This document shows, in pieces, positions 26,663 to 36,543 of a stretch of 44,642 nucleotides of DNA. How positions within the stretch are numbered: position 1 is the first letter of the stretch; each line of letters begins with the position of its first letter. The notes below the pieces were generated by a model. That model worked only from the letters and a program-made list of their open reading frames with translations, did not search any database and was not told the origin of the DNA. This DNA comes from Aldersonia kunmingensis (GTDB lineage: Bacteria; Actinomycetota; Actinomycetes; Mycobacteriales; Mycobacteriaceae). A program made the position numbers and the translations under genes. The DNA is taken from contig NZ_LRRB01000255.1 in assembly GCF_001646865.1 (NCBI RefSeq), positions 1 to 44,642 on the forward strand. Direction: 5' to 3'.

Positions 26663-28101
26663 TGGCAGGCCAGAAGTTGATCGGGCTTAGGCGGATCGGC
26701 ACCTGGCTCAACCGGCCGCTCGCGTCATTCCATCTCATCGTCACGATCGCGACCCTGCTGACCGTGTTCGGGCTCGTCATGGTGCTGTCGGCATCGAGCG
26801 TCGAGTCCTATGTCGGCGGCTCCTCGCCGTATGCGTTGTTCACCCAGCAGTTGATGTACGCGCTGCTCGGCATCGTCCTGTTCTATCTGGCGTTGCGGGT
26901 GCCGATCCGGGTGCTGCGCAAGTTGGCTTTTCCCGCCTACGCCGTCACGCTCGTGGCGCTGATGCTCGTGTTGATTCCGGGCATCGGTGTCGAGAGTCAG
27001 GGCGCGCGCAGATGGTTCATGCTCGGCCCCATCTCGGTGCAGCCGTCCGAGGTGGCGAAGGTGACGCTTGCACTTTGGGGGGCGCACCTCCTGGCGTCCC
27101 GGATGTCGACGCGCTCCAACCCGATCAAACAGATCATGGTGCCGTTGGTTCCGATGGCGATCCTGGCGTGCACACTCGTCGTGTTGCAGCCGAACCTGTC
27201 CACCATGATCGCGCTCGGCATCATCCTGGTCGCGCTGCTCTGGTTCGGTGGCCTGTCCGGCAAGTTGTTCTTCTCTATCACCGTGACCGGCATCGTCGGG
27301 GTTGTCGCGCTGGCGCTGACCGCCGGGTATCGGTCCGACCGGATGAAGGCCTTCTTCAACCCTGGCGAGGATCCGCAAGGTATCGGCTACCAGTCGCGGC
27401 AGGCGCTGTACTCGCTAGCCGACGGCGGGATGTTCGGCCGCGGGCTCGGTCAGAGTCGCGCGAAATGGAGCTACCTGCCCAACTCGCACAACGACTTCAT
27501 CTTCGCGATCATCGGCGAGGAGACCGGTTTCCTCGGCTGTGCCGCCGTGATTGGCCTGTTTGCACTTTTCGCGTACACCGGCATGCGGATCGCGACACGG
27601 TCCGCGGACCCGTTCCTGCGGCTGCTCGTGGCCACGGCAACCACCTGGATCGTCGCGCAGGCGCTGATCAACATCGGTTATGTCGTCCGCATCCTGCCGG
27701 TGACCGGGCTGCAGTTGCCCTTGGTCTCCGCAGGCGGTTCGTCGCTGGCGATTACGCTGCTGATGTTCGGGATCATCGCGAGCGCCGCCAGACACGAACC
27801 GGAGGCGATCGCTGCGCTGCTTGCCGGCCAGGACGGACGGTTCAGTCGGATGCTCCGGCTGCCGATGCCCGAGGCGTACGCGCCGGGCCGGGCGAAGGTT
27901 GCTCGAGCGCGGGCCGCACGCCGAACGCCGGTGCGTTACCCCGCGCGTGGTGAACTCGACGAAAGGCGCCGTGCGGTCCGCGTCCGCGAGCCGGTCGGCG
28001 GACGAGCGGCGGCGCCGCGTGCGGGAACGGCACGCGCGTCACGATCGGGAGCGCCGAGAGCGGCGTCTTCCGGAGCAATGCCACGAAGAGCGAGGACGTA
28101 A
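26662..28101 (+). CDS. ftsW: Septal peptidoglycan polymerase FtsW (SEDS family)
   Basis: This 479-residue SEDS-family membrane protein has about ten helices. Family blocks include ASSVESY, the GIGVESQGARRWFMLGPISVQPSE region, the GRGLGQSRAKWSYLPNSHND segment and the late GGSS block. FtsW polymerises glycan at the septum together with FtsI. The final 85 residues are a cytoplasmic tail very rich in Arg, Ala and Pro, longer than in most phyla but common in Mycobacteriales, where the tail may contact FtsZ. The start overlaps the murD stop and murG begins four bases after its stop. Confidence 0.94.
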   Translation: MAGQKLIGLRRIGTWLNRPLASFHLIVTIATLLTVFGLVMVLSASSVESYVGGSSPYALFTQQLMYALLGIVLFYLALRVPIRVLRKLAFPAYAVTLVALMLVLIPGIGVESQGARRWFMLGPISVQPSEVAKVTLALWGAHLLASRMSTRSNPIKQIMVPLVPMAILACTLVVLQPNLSTMIALGIILVALLWFGGLSGKLFFSITVTGIVGVVALALTAGYRSDRMKAFFNPGEDPQGIGYQSRQALYSLADGGMFGRGLGQSRAKWSYLPNSHNDFIFAIIGEETGFLGCAAVIGLFALFAYTGMRIATRSADPFLRLLVATATTWIVAQALINIGYVVRILPVTGLQLPLVSAGGSSLAITLLMFGIIASAARHEPEAIAALLAGQDGRFSRMLRLPMPEAYAPGRAKVARARAARRTPVRYPARGELDERRRAVRVREPVGGRAAAPRAGTARASRSGAPRAASSGAMPRRART

Positions 28102-28105
28102 ATAG

Positions 28106-29233
28106 GTGAGTGGGCCTGACGAACTGTCGGTGATCGTCGCGGGAGGAGGCACGGCCGGGCATATCGAACCAGCGCTTGCGGTTGCCGATGCGCTGCGCAG
28201 GCTCGAACCGACGATCCGGTTGACGGCGCTCGGCACAGCGCGTGGGCTCGAGACGACACTGGTACCGCAGCGCGGCTACCGCCTCGAACTCATTCCGCCG
28301 GTCCCGATGCCGCGCAAGGTGAATGCGGACCTGTTCCGGTTGCCGCGGCGCGTACTGGAGTCGGTTCGGCAGACCCGCAAGGTGATCGAGCAGACCGGCG
28401 CGGACGTCATCGTGGGATTCGGTGGCTACGTCTCGCTTCCGGCGTATCTCGCGGCCGGGTTCTCCCGCAAGCACCGAGTGCCGATCGTCGTGCACGAGGC
28501 CAACGCCAAGGCCGGCATCGCCAACAAGGTCGGGGCTCGTCTGGCGACTCGTGTGCTCGCCGCGGTGCCCGGATCGGGCATTCACGCGCGCCGGGCGCCG
28601 AGCGCCGAACTCGTCGGCATCCCGGTGCGGTCCTCGATCACCGGGCTGGATCGTTCCGCGTTCCGGGCCGGCGCCCGCGCGCATTTCGGGCTGCCGCAGG
28701 ACGGGCCCGTGCTGCTGGTTTTCGGTGGGTCGCAGGGAGCGCGCTCGCTCAATGAGGCGGTGTCGGGTGCGGCCGCCGAACTCGCGGCGGCCGGTATTTC
28801 CGTGCTGCACGCGCACGGCCCGAAGAATGTCCTCGATCTCCCGGCCGGGGCCGGCGACGGTTCCGCGCCGTACGTCGCGGTGCCTTATCTTTCCCGGATG
28901 GACCTGGCGTACGCCGCCGCGGACGTGGCGATCTGCCGGTCCGGTGCGATGACGGTTGCCGAGGTGTCCGCGGTCGGGCTACCCGCGTTCTACGTTCCGC
29001 TGCCGCACGGGAACGGTGAGCAGGAACTCAACGCTCGGCCCGTCGTTGCCCAGGGTGGTGGCACAATCGTCGCCGACGCGCAGTTCACCTCGTCCTACAT
29101 CGTCGAGCGCGTGATTCCGGCGATTCTCGACGGGCAGAAGTTGCGCGAGATGGGGCTCGCGGCCGCAGGAGCGGGCCACCGTGACGCGGCGAACGAAGTC
29201 GCCCGAATCGTGCTGGAGGTGGCGCGCAAGTGA
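28106..29233 (+). CDS. murG: UDP-GlcNAc:lipid I N-acetylglucosaminyltransferase MurG
   Basis: This 375-residue GT-B glycosyltransferase makes lipid II on the inner face of the membrane. It has the N-terminal [18 protein letters not shown] (about 11-28), [16 protein letters not shown], and the C-terminal [10 protein letters not shown] and [20 protein letters not shown] nucleotide-sugar-binding blocks. The GTG start is four bases after ftsW, and its TGA overlaps the murC GTG (GTGA). Confidence 0.95.
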   Translation: MSGPDELSVIVAGGGTAGHIEPALAVADALRRLEPTIRLTALGTARGLETTLVPQRGYRLELIPPVPMPRKVNADLFRLPRRVLESVRQTRKVIEQTGADVIVGFGGYVSLPAYLAAGFSRKHRVPIVVHEANAKAGIANKVGARLATRVLAAVPGSGIHARRAPSAELVGIPVRSSITGLDRSAFRAGARAHFGLPQDGPVLLVFGGSQGARSLNEAVSGAAAELAAAGISVLHAHGPKNVLDLPAGAGDGSAPYVAVPYLSRMDLAYAAADVAICRSGAMTVAEVSAVGLPAFYVPLPHGNGEQELNARPVVAQGGGTIVADAQFTSSYIVERVIPAILDGQKLREMGLAAAGAGHRDAANEVARIVLEVARK

Positions 29234-30738
29234 CCACGTCGCCGTTGCCCGCGCACCTCGAGCGTGTGCATATGGTTGGCATCGGCGGGTCCGGCATGTC
29301 CGGTCTCGCCCGGATTCTGCTCGCCCGCGGTGGCTCCGTGTCCGGGTCGGACGCGAAGGAGAGCCGGGCGGTTCTCGCGCTGCGCGCTCGCGGCGCACAC
29401 GTGCGCGTCGGTCATGACGCGAGCTCGCTGGATCTCCTGCCGGGTGGACCGACGGTGGTGGTCACGACACATGCCGCGATCCCGAAGTCGAACCCCGAGC
29501 TTGTCGAAGCCCGCCGCCGCGGCATTCCGGTGATCCTTCGGCCCGCCGTGCTGGCGTCGCTGATGCAGGGCTACCGCACTGTCCTGGTCTCAGGCACGCA
29601 CGGTAAGACCTCCACCACCTCGATGCTTGTTGTCGCGTTGCAACACTGTGGCGTCGACCCGTCGTTCGCGGTGGGTGGCGAGCTCAACGAGGCGGGCACG
29701 AACGCCCACCACGGCACCGGCGATGTCTTCGTCGCCGAGGCCGACGAGAGTGACGGCTCGCTGCTCGAATACGACCCGGGGACCATCGTGGTCACCAACG
29801 TCGAATCGGATCACCTTGACTATTTCGGCAGCACCGAGGCCTACGTGCAGGTGTTCGACGATTTCGTCGACCGGCTCGCGCCCGGCGGTGCGCTTGTGGC
29901 GTGCCTCGACGATCCGGGGTCGGCCGCGCTCGCGAAGCGGGTGATCCAAGGTGCGCGAGACGACATTCGAGTGATTGGCTACGGCACCCTGCCGGCAGGT
30001 ACGACCGATGTGCCCGCCGAACAGGACGGCGTGCCGGTCGGGATCTGGCTGCACAGCTGGGAGCCGCGCGACGTCGGCGGCGTCGCACAGTTCCAGGTGG
30101 TCGGCGAGCCGAATCCGCGCACGCTGCGGCTGTCCGTGCCGGGCCGGCACATGGCGCTCAACGCAATTGCGGCCATTGCCGCCGCCCGGGATGCCGGCGC
30201 GGACGTCGAGGAGATCGTCGAGGGCCTTGCGGTTTTCGGCGGTGTCCATCGGCGCTTCCAGTTCACCGGCAGGGAACACGGTGTCCGCGTCTTCGACGAT
30301 TACGCCCACCACCCGACCGAGGTGCGTGCAGTGCTGGGTGCTGCCGTCGAACTCGTCGAGCAGGAAGCCCGCGACGGTGCCCGATCCCGGCGCGGCAGTG
30401 TGCTCGTCGTGTTCCAGCCACACCTGTACAGCCGGACCGCCACGTTCGCAGCCGAGTTCGCGGCTGCGCTCGACCTTGCCGACGAGGTTTTGGTGCTCGA
30501 CGTCTACGGGGCGCGTGAGGAACCGCTGCCGGGCGTGAGTGGTGCCTTGATCGCGCAGGCGGTCACCAAACCTGTTCACTACCAACCGGACATGTCGCGG
30601 GTTGGTCGTCAGGTCGCGGCGCTGGCTCAGCCCGGCGACGTGGTGATCACCATGGGCGCGGGCGATGTGACCATGCTGGGCAGCCAGATTCTCGACGCAC
30701 TGCGCGCCCGTCCCCGGTATGGGAAGCCGCACGGATGA
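29230..30738 (+). CDS. murC: UDP-MurNAc:L-alanine ligase MurC
   Basis: This 502-residue Mur ligase adds the first residue (L-Ala) of the stem peptide. The N-terminal [15 protein letters not shown] (about 15-29) binds UDP, the ATP loop is [14 protein letters not shown] (about 119-132), and [14 protein letters not shown] is near 356-369. Its start overlaps the murG stop and its own stop overlaps the ftsQ ATG (ATGA). All five cytoplasmic or membrane Mur steps C, D, E, F and G plus MraY are thus encoded in this one run, but MurA, MurB and Ddl are not. Confidence 0.95.
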   Translation: MTTSPLPAHLERVHMVGIGGSGMSGLARILLARGGSVSGSDAKESRAVLALRARGAHVRVGHDASSLDLLPGGPTVVVTTHAAIPKSNPELVEARRRGIPVILRPAVLASLMQGYRTVLVSGTHGKTSTTSMLVVALQHCGVDPSFAVGGELNEAGTNAHHGTGDVFVAEADESDGSLLEYDPGTIVVTNVESDHLDYFGSTEAYVQVFDDFVDRLAPGGALVACLDDPGSAALAKRVIQGARDDIRVIGYGTLPAGTTDVPAEQDGVPVGIWLHSWEPRDVGGVAQFQVVGEPNPRTLRLSVPGRHMALNAIAAIAAARDAGADVEEIVEGLAVFGGVHRRFQFTGREHGVRVFDDYAHHPTEVRAVLGAAVELVEQEARDGARSRRGSVLVVFQPHLYSRTATFAAEFAAALDLADEVLVLDVYGAREEPLPGVSGALIAQAVTKPVHYQPDMSRVGRQVAALAQPGDVVITMGAGDVTMLGSQILDALRARPRYGKPHG

Positions 30739-31391
30739 GCCGGCGTTGGCTATGGGTCGCGGTAGGTGTCGTTGCCGTGGTCGCGCTCGCGGCAGTTGTC
30801 TGGTTCACGCCGCTGATGTCGGTGCGCACCGTACAGGTCGACGGGTTGTCGGCGATCCCCGAGGAGCAGGTGCTCACCGCGCTGGCGGTACCGCAGGGTG
30901 AACGACTGATGGGGGTCGACACGGGTGCCGCAGCACAGCGGGTCGCGCAGCTCCCGAGAGTCGCGCAGGCCCGGGTGCAGCGCGAGTACCCGTCCACCGT
31001 GCGAGTCACAGTCGACGAGCGCATCGCGGTGGTGTTCTATGACTCGCCGCAGGGCACGCATCTCGTGGACGTCGATGGTGTCGATTTCGCGATCGAGCCG
31101 CCGCCGCCGGGTGTACCGCGCCTGAAGGTTGCGACGCCGGGTTCCGACGACCCGACCACCCGCGCGGCGTTGAAGGTGCTCGCTACAATTCCGCCCGGTC
31201 TGCGCGCGCAGACGGGTGAGATCGCTGCGAAATCTATCTCCGATATTCGTCTCACACTGCTCGACGATCGGGTGATCGTCTGGGGGAGTGCGGAAAACGC
31301 GGACCGCAAGGCCGCGATTGCGTTGCCGCTGCTGACGCAGCCGGGCCAGACCTACGACATCTCCAGTCCGGATCTGCCGACTGTGAAATGA
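30735..31391 (+). CDS. ftsQ: Division protein FtsQ
   Basis: This 218-residue bitopic protein has a very short cytoplasmic start, a membrane helix (about 5-25), a POTRA domain (about 28-98; [20 protein letters not shown] and [17 protein letters not shown]), then the beta domain. It recruits FtsL and FtsB to the divisome. It lacks the long N-terminal cytoplasmic extension found in M. tuberculosis FtsQ (about 314 residues as remembered), so it is close to the minimal form. The start overlaps the murC stop. It is the last gene before the separate ftsZ promoter region. Confidence 0.9.
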   Translation: MSRRWLWVAVGVVAVVALAAVVWFTPLMSVRTVQVDGLSAIPEEQVLTALAVPQGERLMGVDTGAAAQRVAQLPRVAQARVQREYPSTVRVTVDERIAVVFYDSPQGTHLVDVDGVDFAIEPPPPGVPRLKVATPGSDDPTTRAALKVLATIPPGLRAQTGEIAAKSISDIRLTLLDDRVIVWGSAENADRKAAIALPLLTQPGQTYDISSPDLPTVK

Positions 31392-31437
31392 CCAGGTGGG
31401 AAGCGGGCTCGCGCGGCTTGCCGACAACGATGTGTGA

Positions 31438-31473
31438 AGGCGCGCCTATTTTTTCGCGTGTCGCGGCGCGCCT
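31438..31473. repeat. Inverted repeat of two GGCGCGCC octamers, possible terminator after ftsQ
   Basis: AGGCGCGCC (31438-31446) and GGCGCGCCT (31465-31473) form a perfect 9-bp stem with an 18-base loop that itself holds a T6 run (31449-31454). Right after it GCGGC-GGGTTT-GCCGC adds a second small hairpin. This may end the ftsQ transcript or structure the ftsZ leader. No T-tract follows, so termination is uncertain. Confidence 0.45.
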
Positions 31474-31522
31474 GCGGCGGGTTTGCCGCTCCTACGAATA
31501 GCGTTTCGTTCCAGTCGGGTAC

Positions 31523-31560
31523 TTGACATAACGCTAACCCTGTGGTTGAGGTTTAGGGTT
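31523..31560 (+). promoter_or_regulatory. ftsZ promoter region with an overlapping inverted repeat
   Basis: TTGACA at 31523-31528 is an exact -35 consensus in an unusually AT-rich stretch about 100 bases before ftsZ. The -10 is less clear: TTGAGG lies at a 17-base spacing. AACCCT (31536-31541) and AGGGTT (31555-31560) form an inverted repeat across the expected -10, a plausible operator. Promoter placement is inferred; the repeats are seen. Confidence 0.5.
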
Positions 31561-31629
31561 CGGTATCCGGAAGGGCTCCAGAAGCATCACAAGCACCGTA
31601 GTTCCGGTATCGAAGGAAGGCGAGAGCAT

Positions 31630-32814
31630 ATGACGCCCCCGCACAATTACCTCGCCGTCATAAAGGTCGTCGGAATCGGCGGCGGCGGTGTCAATGCGGT
31701 GAACCGCATGATCGAACAGGGACTCAAGGGAGTCGAGTTCATCGCGGTCAACACCGACGCACAGGCATTGCTGATGAGTGATGCCGACGTCAAGCTCGAC
31801 GTCGGCCGTGAACTGACTCGCGGCCTCGGCGCCGGCGCGGACCCCGAGGTCGGACGCAAGGCCGCCGAAGACCACAAGGACGAGATCGAAGAAGTCCTCA
31901 AGGGCGCCGACATGGTGTTCGTGACCGCAGGCGAGGGCGGCGGTACCGGGACCGGCGGCGCGCCCGTCGTGGCGAGCATCGCCCGCAAGCTCGGTGCGCT
32001 GACCATCGGTGTCGTCACCCGCCCGTTCTCCTTCGAGGGAAAGCGGCGCGGCGGCCAGGCCGAGGTCGGCATCACCGCGCTGCGCGAGTCGTGCGACACC
32101 CTCATCGTGATCCCCAATGACCGGCTGCTCCAGCTCGGCGACGCCGCGGTGAGCCTGATGGACGCGTTCCGCTCCGCCGACGAGGTGCTGCTCAACGGTG
32201 TTCAGGGGATAACAGATCTGATCACCACGCCGGGCCTGATCAATGTCGACTTCGCCGACGTCAAGTCGGTCATGTCCGGCGCCGGCAGCGCGCTGATGGG
32301 CATCGGTTCGTCCCGCGGAGACGGCCGATCGGTGAAAGCCGCTGAGGCGGCGATCAATTCACCGCTACTCGAGGCATCGATGGAAGGTGCGCACGGCGTG
32401 CTGCTCTCGATCGCGGGCGGTTCGGACCTCGGTCTGTTCGAGATCAACGAGGCGGCCTCGCTCGTGCAGGAGGCCGCGCACATCGACGCCAACATCATTT
32501 TCGGCACGGTGATCGACGACTCGCTCGGCGACGAAGTGCGGGTCACGGTCATTGCCGCCGGCTTCGACGCGGGCACGCCCGCGCGCCGTCCGGTGGAGGC
32601 GACCCCGGGTCGCTCGTCGATCGGTGTCGGCCGGGCGGGCCAGATCGGTGCTCGAACCAGCAGGGACAGTGAGGTTTCGGCCGATTACCGCGAGGCCGAG
32701 TCGGTGCGCGCGGAGGAATCGAGTCCGATGGGTGTGCGCGGCGAATCGCGTCCGCAGCCGGTCCAGGACGATCTCGAGGACGACGTCGACGTTCCGTCCT
32801 TCATGCGTCGGTGA
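31630..32814 (+). CDS. ftsZ: Cell division GTPase FtsZ
   Basis: This 394-residue tubulin-like GTPase forms the Z ring. The N-terminus runs [16 protein letters not shown] (about 13-28) and the tubulin signature [14 protein letters not shown] is near 103-116. NDRLLQL and the synergy region follow, then a variable linker (about 320-378). The conserved C-terminal peptide ends [10 protein letters not shown], the docking site for SepF, FtsW and others. The ATG at 31630 follows AAGGAAGG with a slightly long gap. Longer frames upstream run through the promoter region. The GTG of pgeF overlaps its stop. Confidence 0.97.
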   Translation: MTPPHNYLAVIKVVGIGGGGVNAVNRMIEQGLKGVEFIAVNTDAQALLMSDADVKLDVGRELTRGLGAGADPEVGRKAAEDHKDEIEEVLKGADMVFVTAGEGGGTGTGGAPVVASIARKLGALTIGVVTRPFSFEGKRRGGQAEVGITALRESCDTLIVIPNDRLLQLGDAAVSLMDAFRSADEVLLNGVQGITDLITTPGLINVDFADVKSVMSGAGSALMGIGSSRGDGRSVKAAEAAINSPLLEASMEGAHGVLLSIAGGSDLGLFEINEAASLVQEAAHIDANIIFGTVIDDSLGDEVRVTVIAAGFDAGTPARRPVEATPGRSSIGVGRAGQIGARTSRDSEVSADYREAESVRAEESSPMGVRGESRPQPVQDDLEDDVDVPSFMRR

Positions 32815-33596
32815 GCTCGGCAAACAAGCCGACGCCGCGAGGAGGATTTACTGTTCGCCGCGTGGTCACCACGCGGGCGGGTGGCGTCTCCGTGCCGCCG
32901 TACGACAGTTTCAATTTGGGGGATCACGTCGGCGACGATCCGGCAGCAGTCGCGGCCAACCGCGAACGGCTGGCCCGGCAGATCGGCCTGGCCCCCGACC
33001 GGATGGTCTGGATGGAGCAGATCCACGGCCGCAACGTCGTCGTGGTGGACGGTCCGCAAGATCACCCGGTTGAGGCCAGCGATGCGATCGTCACGACCGT
33101 CCCGAACCTTGGGCTGGCCGTTCTCACTGCCGACTGTGTGCCACTGCTACTTTCCGACGACGAGGCGGGCGTGATCGCTGCCGTTCACGCCGGACGTGTC
33201 GGAGCGCGTATCGGCATCGTGCCGCGTGTGCTCGAGACGATGGTCACTCAGGGCGCGCAACTGAATCGGATCGGCGCGTTCCTCGGTCCCGCGGCGAGTG
33301 GGCGCCAGTACGAGGTGCCCGCGGCGATGCGGGCGGACGTCGAGGCACATCTGCCCGGCAGTGCGACCACCACAGTGCGGGGGACGCCGGGCCTCGATCT
33401 GCGGGCGGGGCTTCGCCGGCAGTTGCTGGAGGCGGGAATCTCGGCGGTCGCAATGGATCCGCGCTGCACGATCGAGGACAAGGCATTGTTCAGTCACCGA
33501 CGAGGTGCGCCCACTGGCAGACTTGCCGGCGTGATTTGGATGCAGACCGAGCCGGTGCATACCGGGCTCCAGCAGGCTGAGCCCACCGCGCCGTGA
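32811..33596 (+). CDS. pgeF: Peptidoglycan editing factor PgeF (YfiH, multicopper-oxidase-like)
   Basis: This 261-residue protein of the YfiH/PgeF family has the metal/active-site blocks: the histidine in QIHGRNVV (about 71-78), [12 protein letters not shown] (about 104-115) and AAVHAGRVG (about 123-131). In E. coli PgeF cleaves L-Ser wrongly built into UDP-MurNAc, protecting stem-peptide fidelity. The usual AGWRG is AGRVG here, which I believe is common in actinobacteria. The start overlaps the ftsZ stop (GTGA) and its stop overlaps yggS. Confidence 0.88.
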   Translation: MSSANKPTPRGGFTVRRVVTTRAGGVSVPPYDSFNLGDHVGDDPAAVAANRERLARQIGLAPDRMVWMEQIHGRNVVVVDGPQDHPVEASDAIVTTVPNLGLAVLTADCVPLLLSDDEAGVIAAVHAGRVGARIGIVPRVLETMVTQGAQLNRIGAFLGPAASGRQYEVPAAMRADVEAHLPGSATTTVRGTPGLDLRAGLRRQLLEAGISAVAMDPRCTIEDKALFSHRRGAPTGRLAGVIWMQTEPVHTGLQQAEPTAP

Positions 33597-34309
33597 GCCG
33601 AACCTCCGATCTGGCCGCAGCGCTGGACCGGTTATCCCAGCGGCTCGACGACGCCTGCCGTGCCGCGGGTCGCAACCGCGACGAAGTGGCGCTATTGCCG
33701 GTGACGAAGTACTTCCCGGCCTCCGATGTGCAGATCCTCTACGACCTCGGCTGCCGCGAATTCGGCGAATCGCGCGAGCAGGAAGCCTCGGTCAAGGTGA
33801 CCGAGGTGCACTTCGCGAATCGTGTGTCGTGGCACATGATCGGCCGCCTGCAGCGCAATAAGGCTCGCGCCGTGGCACGTTGGGCATCCTCGGTGCATTC
33901 GGTGGACAGTGTTCGTCTCGCCAACGCGCTCGCTCGCGGCGTCGCCGAGGCGCGCGACGCGGGCGAGCGGTCGAGTGCCATGCGGGTTTTCGTTCAGGTC
34001 AGCCTCGACGACGATCCGAGCCGCGGTGGTATAGCGGCCGGCGACTTAATCGAACTCGCCGACACCGTAGGTGGCACATCGGAGTTGGAGCTTGCCGGGC
34101 TCATGGCGATCCCGCCGCTCGGCGTCGAACCCGATCGCGCGTTCTCCCGGCTGGCCGAGTTGCAGACGCTGGTGACCTCCGTGCACCCGGAAGCGACCGG
34201 GCTCTCGGCGGGAATGTCGAACGACCTCGAGATTGCCGTGCGGCACGGATCCACTTGTGTGCGTGTCGGTACCGCTCTGATGGGTCCGCGGCCGATAATC
34301 TCGGACTAA
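33593..34309 (+). CDS. yggS: PLP homeostasis protein (YggS/PLPBP family)
   Basis: This 238-residue single-domain alanine-racemase-like barrel has [13 protein letters not shown] with the PLP-binding Lys39, then FGESREQEA, the [12 protein letters not shown] segment and [22 protein letters not shown] near the C-terminus. The family controls vitamin B6 vitamers and amino acid balance and has no known catalytic activity. The GTG start overlaps the pgeF stop. The gene is conserved between ftsZ and sepF in Gram-positive bacteria. Confidence 0.93.
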   Translation: MSRTSDLAAALDRLSQRLDDACRAAGRNRDEVALLPVTKYFPASDVQILYDLGCREFGESREQEASVKVTEVHFANRVSWHMIGRLQRNKARAVARWASSVHSVDSVRLANALARGVAEARDAGERSSAMRVFVQVSLDDDPSRGGIAAGDLIELADTVGGTSELELAGLMAIPPLGVEPDRAFSRLAELQTLVTSVHPEATGLSAGMSNDLEIAVRHGSTCVRVGTALMGPRPIISD

Positions 34310-34403
34310 CAACGGAATCACTCCAGTCACAACTGAAACAACCCCGCTGTCCGCTGAAAGACCACCAGTACATCGGGCCAGCCGCGCCGAGGAAGGTCGA
34401 TCA

Positions 34404-35045
34404 ATGAGCACCCTGCACAAGTTCAAGGCGTACTTCGGCATGGTCCCGTTCGAAGAGTACGAAGACGACTACTACGACGAGCCGACGTCGCGGCGCCCGA
34501 GCATGCGTGACGGTTACGCCGACCACGAACCGGTCGACTACGCGGAGCCGGCGTACAAGTCCGCGGCGTACGCGCGCCGTCCCGAGTTCGACGAGGACGC
34601 CTACGAGCCGCGGCGTCCGGCGCGTGTCGAGTCGATCGCGCCCCGCCCGACCCGGGCGAGCGCACCGGTCTCGCGCGCGACGACACGCGGGGCACTCGCG
34701 GTTGACGCCGGGATCGAGCGTCGGGCCGAGGAACGGCGTGCACCGCTGTTCGACGAGAGCGGTCCGCTGTCGAAGATCACCACGCTGCGGCCGCGGGACT
34801 ACAGCGAGGCGCGCACGATCGGCGAGCGCTTCCGCGACGGATCGCCGGTGATCATGGATCTGGTCGAGATGAGCAACGCGGATGCGAAACGCCTCGTCGA
34901 TTTCGCTGCCGGGCTCGCCTTCGCATTGCGAGGCTCGTTCGACAAAGTGGCAACTAAAGTGTTCTTGCTCTCACCGGCCGACATCGATGTGTCTGCCGAG
35001 GAACGCAGGCGGATCGCAGAAACGGGTTTCTACAACCAGCAATAG
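34404..35045 (+). CDS. sepF: Cell division protein SepF
   Basis: This 213-residue protein begins [20 protein letters not shown], an amphipathic membrane-binding start. An acidic then Arg-rich linker (about 20-115) and the SepF core (about 125-205; [20 protein letters not shown], and [19 protein letters not shown]) follow. SepF polymerises, binds the FtsZ C-terminal peptide and anchors the Z ring to the membrane in organisms without FtsA, and no FtsA is seen in this cluster. A ribosome site GAGGAAGG lies six to seven bases before the ATG. It is 94 bases downstream of yggS. Confidence 0.95.
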   Translation: MSTLHKFKAYFGMVPFEEYEDDYYDEPTSRRPSMRDGYADHEPVDYAEPAYKSAAYARRPEFDEDAYEPRRPARVESIAPRPTRASAPVSRATTRGALAVDAGIERRAEERRAPLFDESGPLSKITTLRPRDYSEARTIGERFRDGSPVIMDLVEMSNADAKRLVDFAAGLAFALRGSFDKVATKVFLLSPADIDVSAEERRRIAETGFYNQQ

Positions 35046-35058
35046 TCGAAGATTGACC

Positions 35059-35091
35059 GGCCGCCGGAATCCCGGCGGCCGCCGTCGTTTT
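35059..35091 (+). terminator. GC-rich hairpin after sepF, probable terminator
   Basis: GGCCGCCGG (35059-35067), loop AATC, CCGGCGGCC (35072-35080) give a perfect 9-bp stem, followed seven bases later by TTTT (35088-35091). The stem is strong but the T-run is short and offset, so partial termination is likely. Confidence 0.6.
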
Positions 35092-35124
35092 GATCACCCG
35101 TAGATAGTCAGGCAGAGTGAATGC

Positions 35125-35427
35125 GTGGTCGTGTTCGCGGTGTTGTACTTCGTCCTTTTCATATTCTGGCTGTTGTTGATCGGCCGGATCATTGTCGAGT
35201 TCATCCGGGCCTTCGCCCGAGACTGGCACCCGACTGGCGTGGTCGTGGTCATCTTGGAGGCGGTCTTCACCATCACGGACCCGCCTGTGAAATTGCTGCG
35301 GCGAATCATCCCGCCGATTTCACTGGGTGGCCTGCGACTGGACCTGTCGATCATGGTGTTGCTGTTTCTCGTTTACATCTTGATGGAAATCGTCAGCCGT
35401 CTCGCACAACCGGCCGGTTTGGCATGA
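35125..35427 (+). CDS. yggT: YggT family membrane protein
   Basis: This 100-residue protein has two membrane helices (about 3-25 and 75-94) separated by the YggT-family loop with DPPVKLLRRIIPPI. It is conserved between sepF and divIVA/wag31 in Gram-positive bacteria. Its exact role is unproven, with links to membrane or division processes in several species. The GTG at 35125 has only a weak ribosome site. TAGATAGT about 20 bases upstream could serve as a -10 for its own transcript. Confidence 0.88.
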   Translation: MVVFAVLYFVLFIFWLLLIGRIIVEFIRAFARDWHPTGVVVVILEAVFTITDPPVKLLRRIIPPISLGGLRLDLSIMVLLFLVYILMEIVSRLAQPAGLA

Positions 35428-35527
35428 TTCTGAGCGACACGGTTAGAGTGGTTAGGTTCGACAACGCTCATAGAGCCGTTCCGACCAGTAGCTTTACCGC
35501 TTGCAATATGCGTGAAGGGATCCTTCC

Positions 35528-36337
35528 ATGCCGCTGACACCAGCTGATGTGCACAACGTCGCGTTCAGCAAACCGCCAATCGGAAAGCGTGGCTACAACG
35601 AGGACGAGGTCGACGCGTTTCTCGACCTGGTCGAGCAGGAGCTTGCTCGACTGATCGAGGAGAACGCAGACCTGCGCCAGCGCGTGAGCGAGCTCGACTC
35701 CGAGCTTTCCGATGCCAAGCGGGCGCCGCAGCCCATCAAGCAGGAAGCCCCTGCCCCCGCTCCAGCCCCGAAGCCGGAACCCGTTCACGTTCCCGAGCCG
35801 CCCAAGCCCGCTCCCGCGCCCGAACCGTCCGCTGAGGCGAACCTGCAGGCCGCGAAGGTTCTCGGACTTGCCCAGGAGATGGCCGACCGGCTCACCAGCG
35901 AGGCCAAGGCCGAGTCCGAGCAGCTCCTCACCAACGCCCGTACGAATTCGGAGCGCCTGGTCACCGACGCGCGGATGCGTGCCGAGGGCATGATCGGCGA
36001 GGCGCGGCAGAAGTCCGACGCGATGATCACCGACGCGCAGACCCGTTCGCAGAATCAGCTTCGCGAGGCCCAGGAGAAGTCCGACGCGATGGCCGCGGAG
36101 GCCGAGCGCAAGCACACCGACGTCATGGCGACGATCAACCAGCAGCGTTCGGTGCTCGAGGGTCGCATCGACCAGCTCAAGACCTTCGAGCGCGAGTACC
36201 GCGTGCGGTTGAAGTCGTACCTGGAGTCGCAGCTCGAGGAGCTGGAGAACCGCGGTTCCGCGGTGCCGGCCGACGGCGGCGATGCATTCGATAACAACAG
36301 CCGCGGACAGTCCTCGTACGCCAACGAGAGCAACTAA
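35528..36337 (+). CDS. wag31: DivIVA-family polar growth protein Wag31
   Basis: This 269-residue protein has the conserved DivIVA membrane-binding start [20 protein letters not shown] and [21 protein letters not shown] Pro/Ala/Lys/Glu-rich spacer (about 62-100) precedes a long coiled coil (about 100-245). Wag31 marks curved pole membrane and directs apical peptidoglycan synthesis in Mycobacteriales, and is a target of PknA/B-type kinases. The ATG has AAGGGA about seven bases upstream. A 100-base AT-richer gap before it probably holds its own promoter. Confidence 0.95.
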   Translation: MPLTPADVHNVAFSKPPIGKRGYNEDEVDAFLDLVEQELARLIEENADLRQRVSELDSELSDAKRAPQPIKQEAPAPAPAPKPEPVHVPEPPKPAPAPEPSAEANLQAAKVLGLAQEMADRLTSEAKAESEQLLTNARTNSERLVTDARMRAEGMIGEARQKSDAMITDAQTRSQNQLREAQEKSDAMAAEAERKHTDVMATINQQRSVLEGRIDQLKTFEREYRVRLKSYLESQLEELENRGSAVPADGGDAFDNNSRGQSSYANESN

Positions 36338-36349
36338 GCTCGCACCATT

Positions 36350-36514
36350 GTGCTGGTACTGACGCTCGTGATGGCTGCCGTCGGGTTCACACTCCTCGTC
36401 ATCGCGTTGTCCACCGGTTCGGTGGCATGGGCGTGGGGCAGCATCGGCGTGTGCCTGGTGGGTGCGGTTCTGCTCCTGGCGAGTGCCCTCAGCGGGCGCA
36501 ACCGGACGCGATGA
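36350..36514 (+). CDS. Small two-helix membrane protein (Rv2144c-like position)
   Basis: This 54-residue frame starts at GTG 36350, 12 bases after the wag31 stop, and ends TGA. It codes two hydrophobic stretches (about 2-22 and 25-47) with a short polar turn STGSVAW and a basic end SGRNRTR, a clear two-helix membrane protein. M. tuberculosis has a small membrane protein gene (Rv2144c) just downstream of wag31, so this is probably its shorter counterpart. The start has no clear ribosome site, and TTG at 36349 is in another frame. Proximity suggests co-transcription with wag31. The ileS promoter begins just after its stop. Confidence 0.72.
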   Translation: MLVLTLVMAAVGFTLLVIALSTGSVAWAWGSIGVCLVGAVLLLASALSGRNRTR

Positions 36515-36531
36515 GCACCACGATCGACCGG

Positions 36532-36537
36532 TAGAAT
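36532..36537 (+). promoter_or_regulatory. -10 element of the ileS T-box transcript
   Basis: TAGAAT at 36532-36537 is a near-consensus -10, placed so that transcription would begin near 36544, just upstream of the T-box Stem I. No good -35 is seen at 36509-36514. Confidence 0.55.
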
Positions 36538-36543
36538 CCGGTT

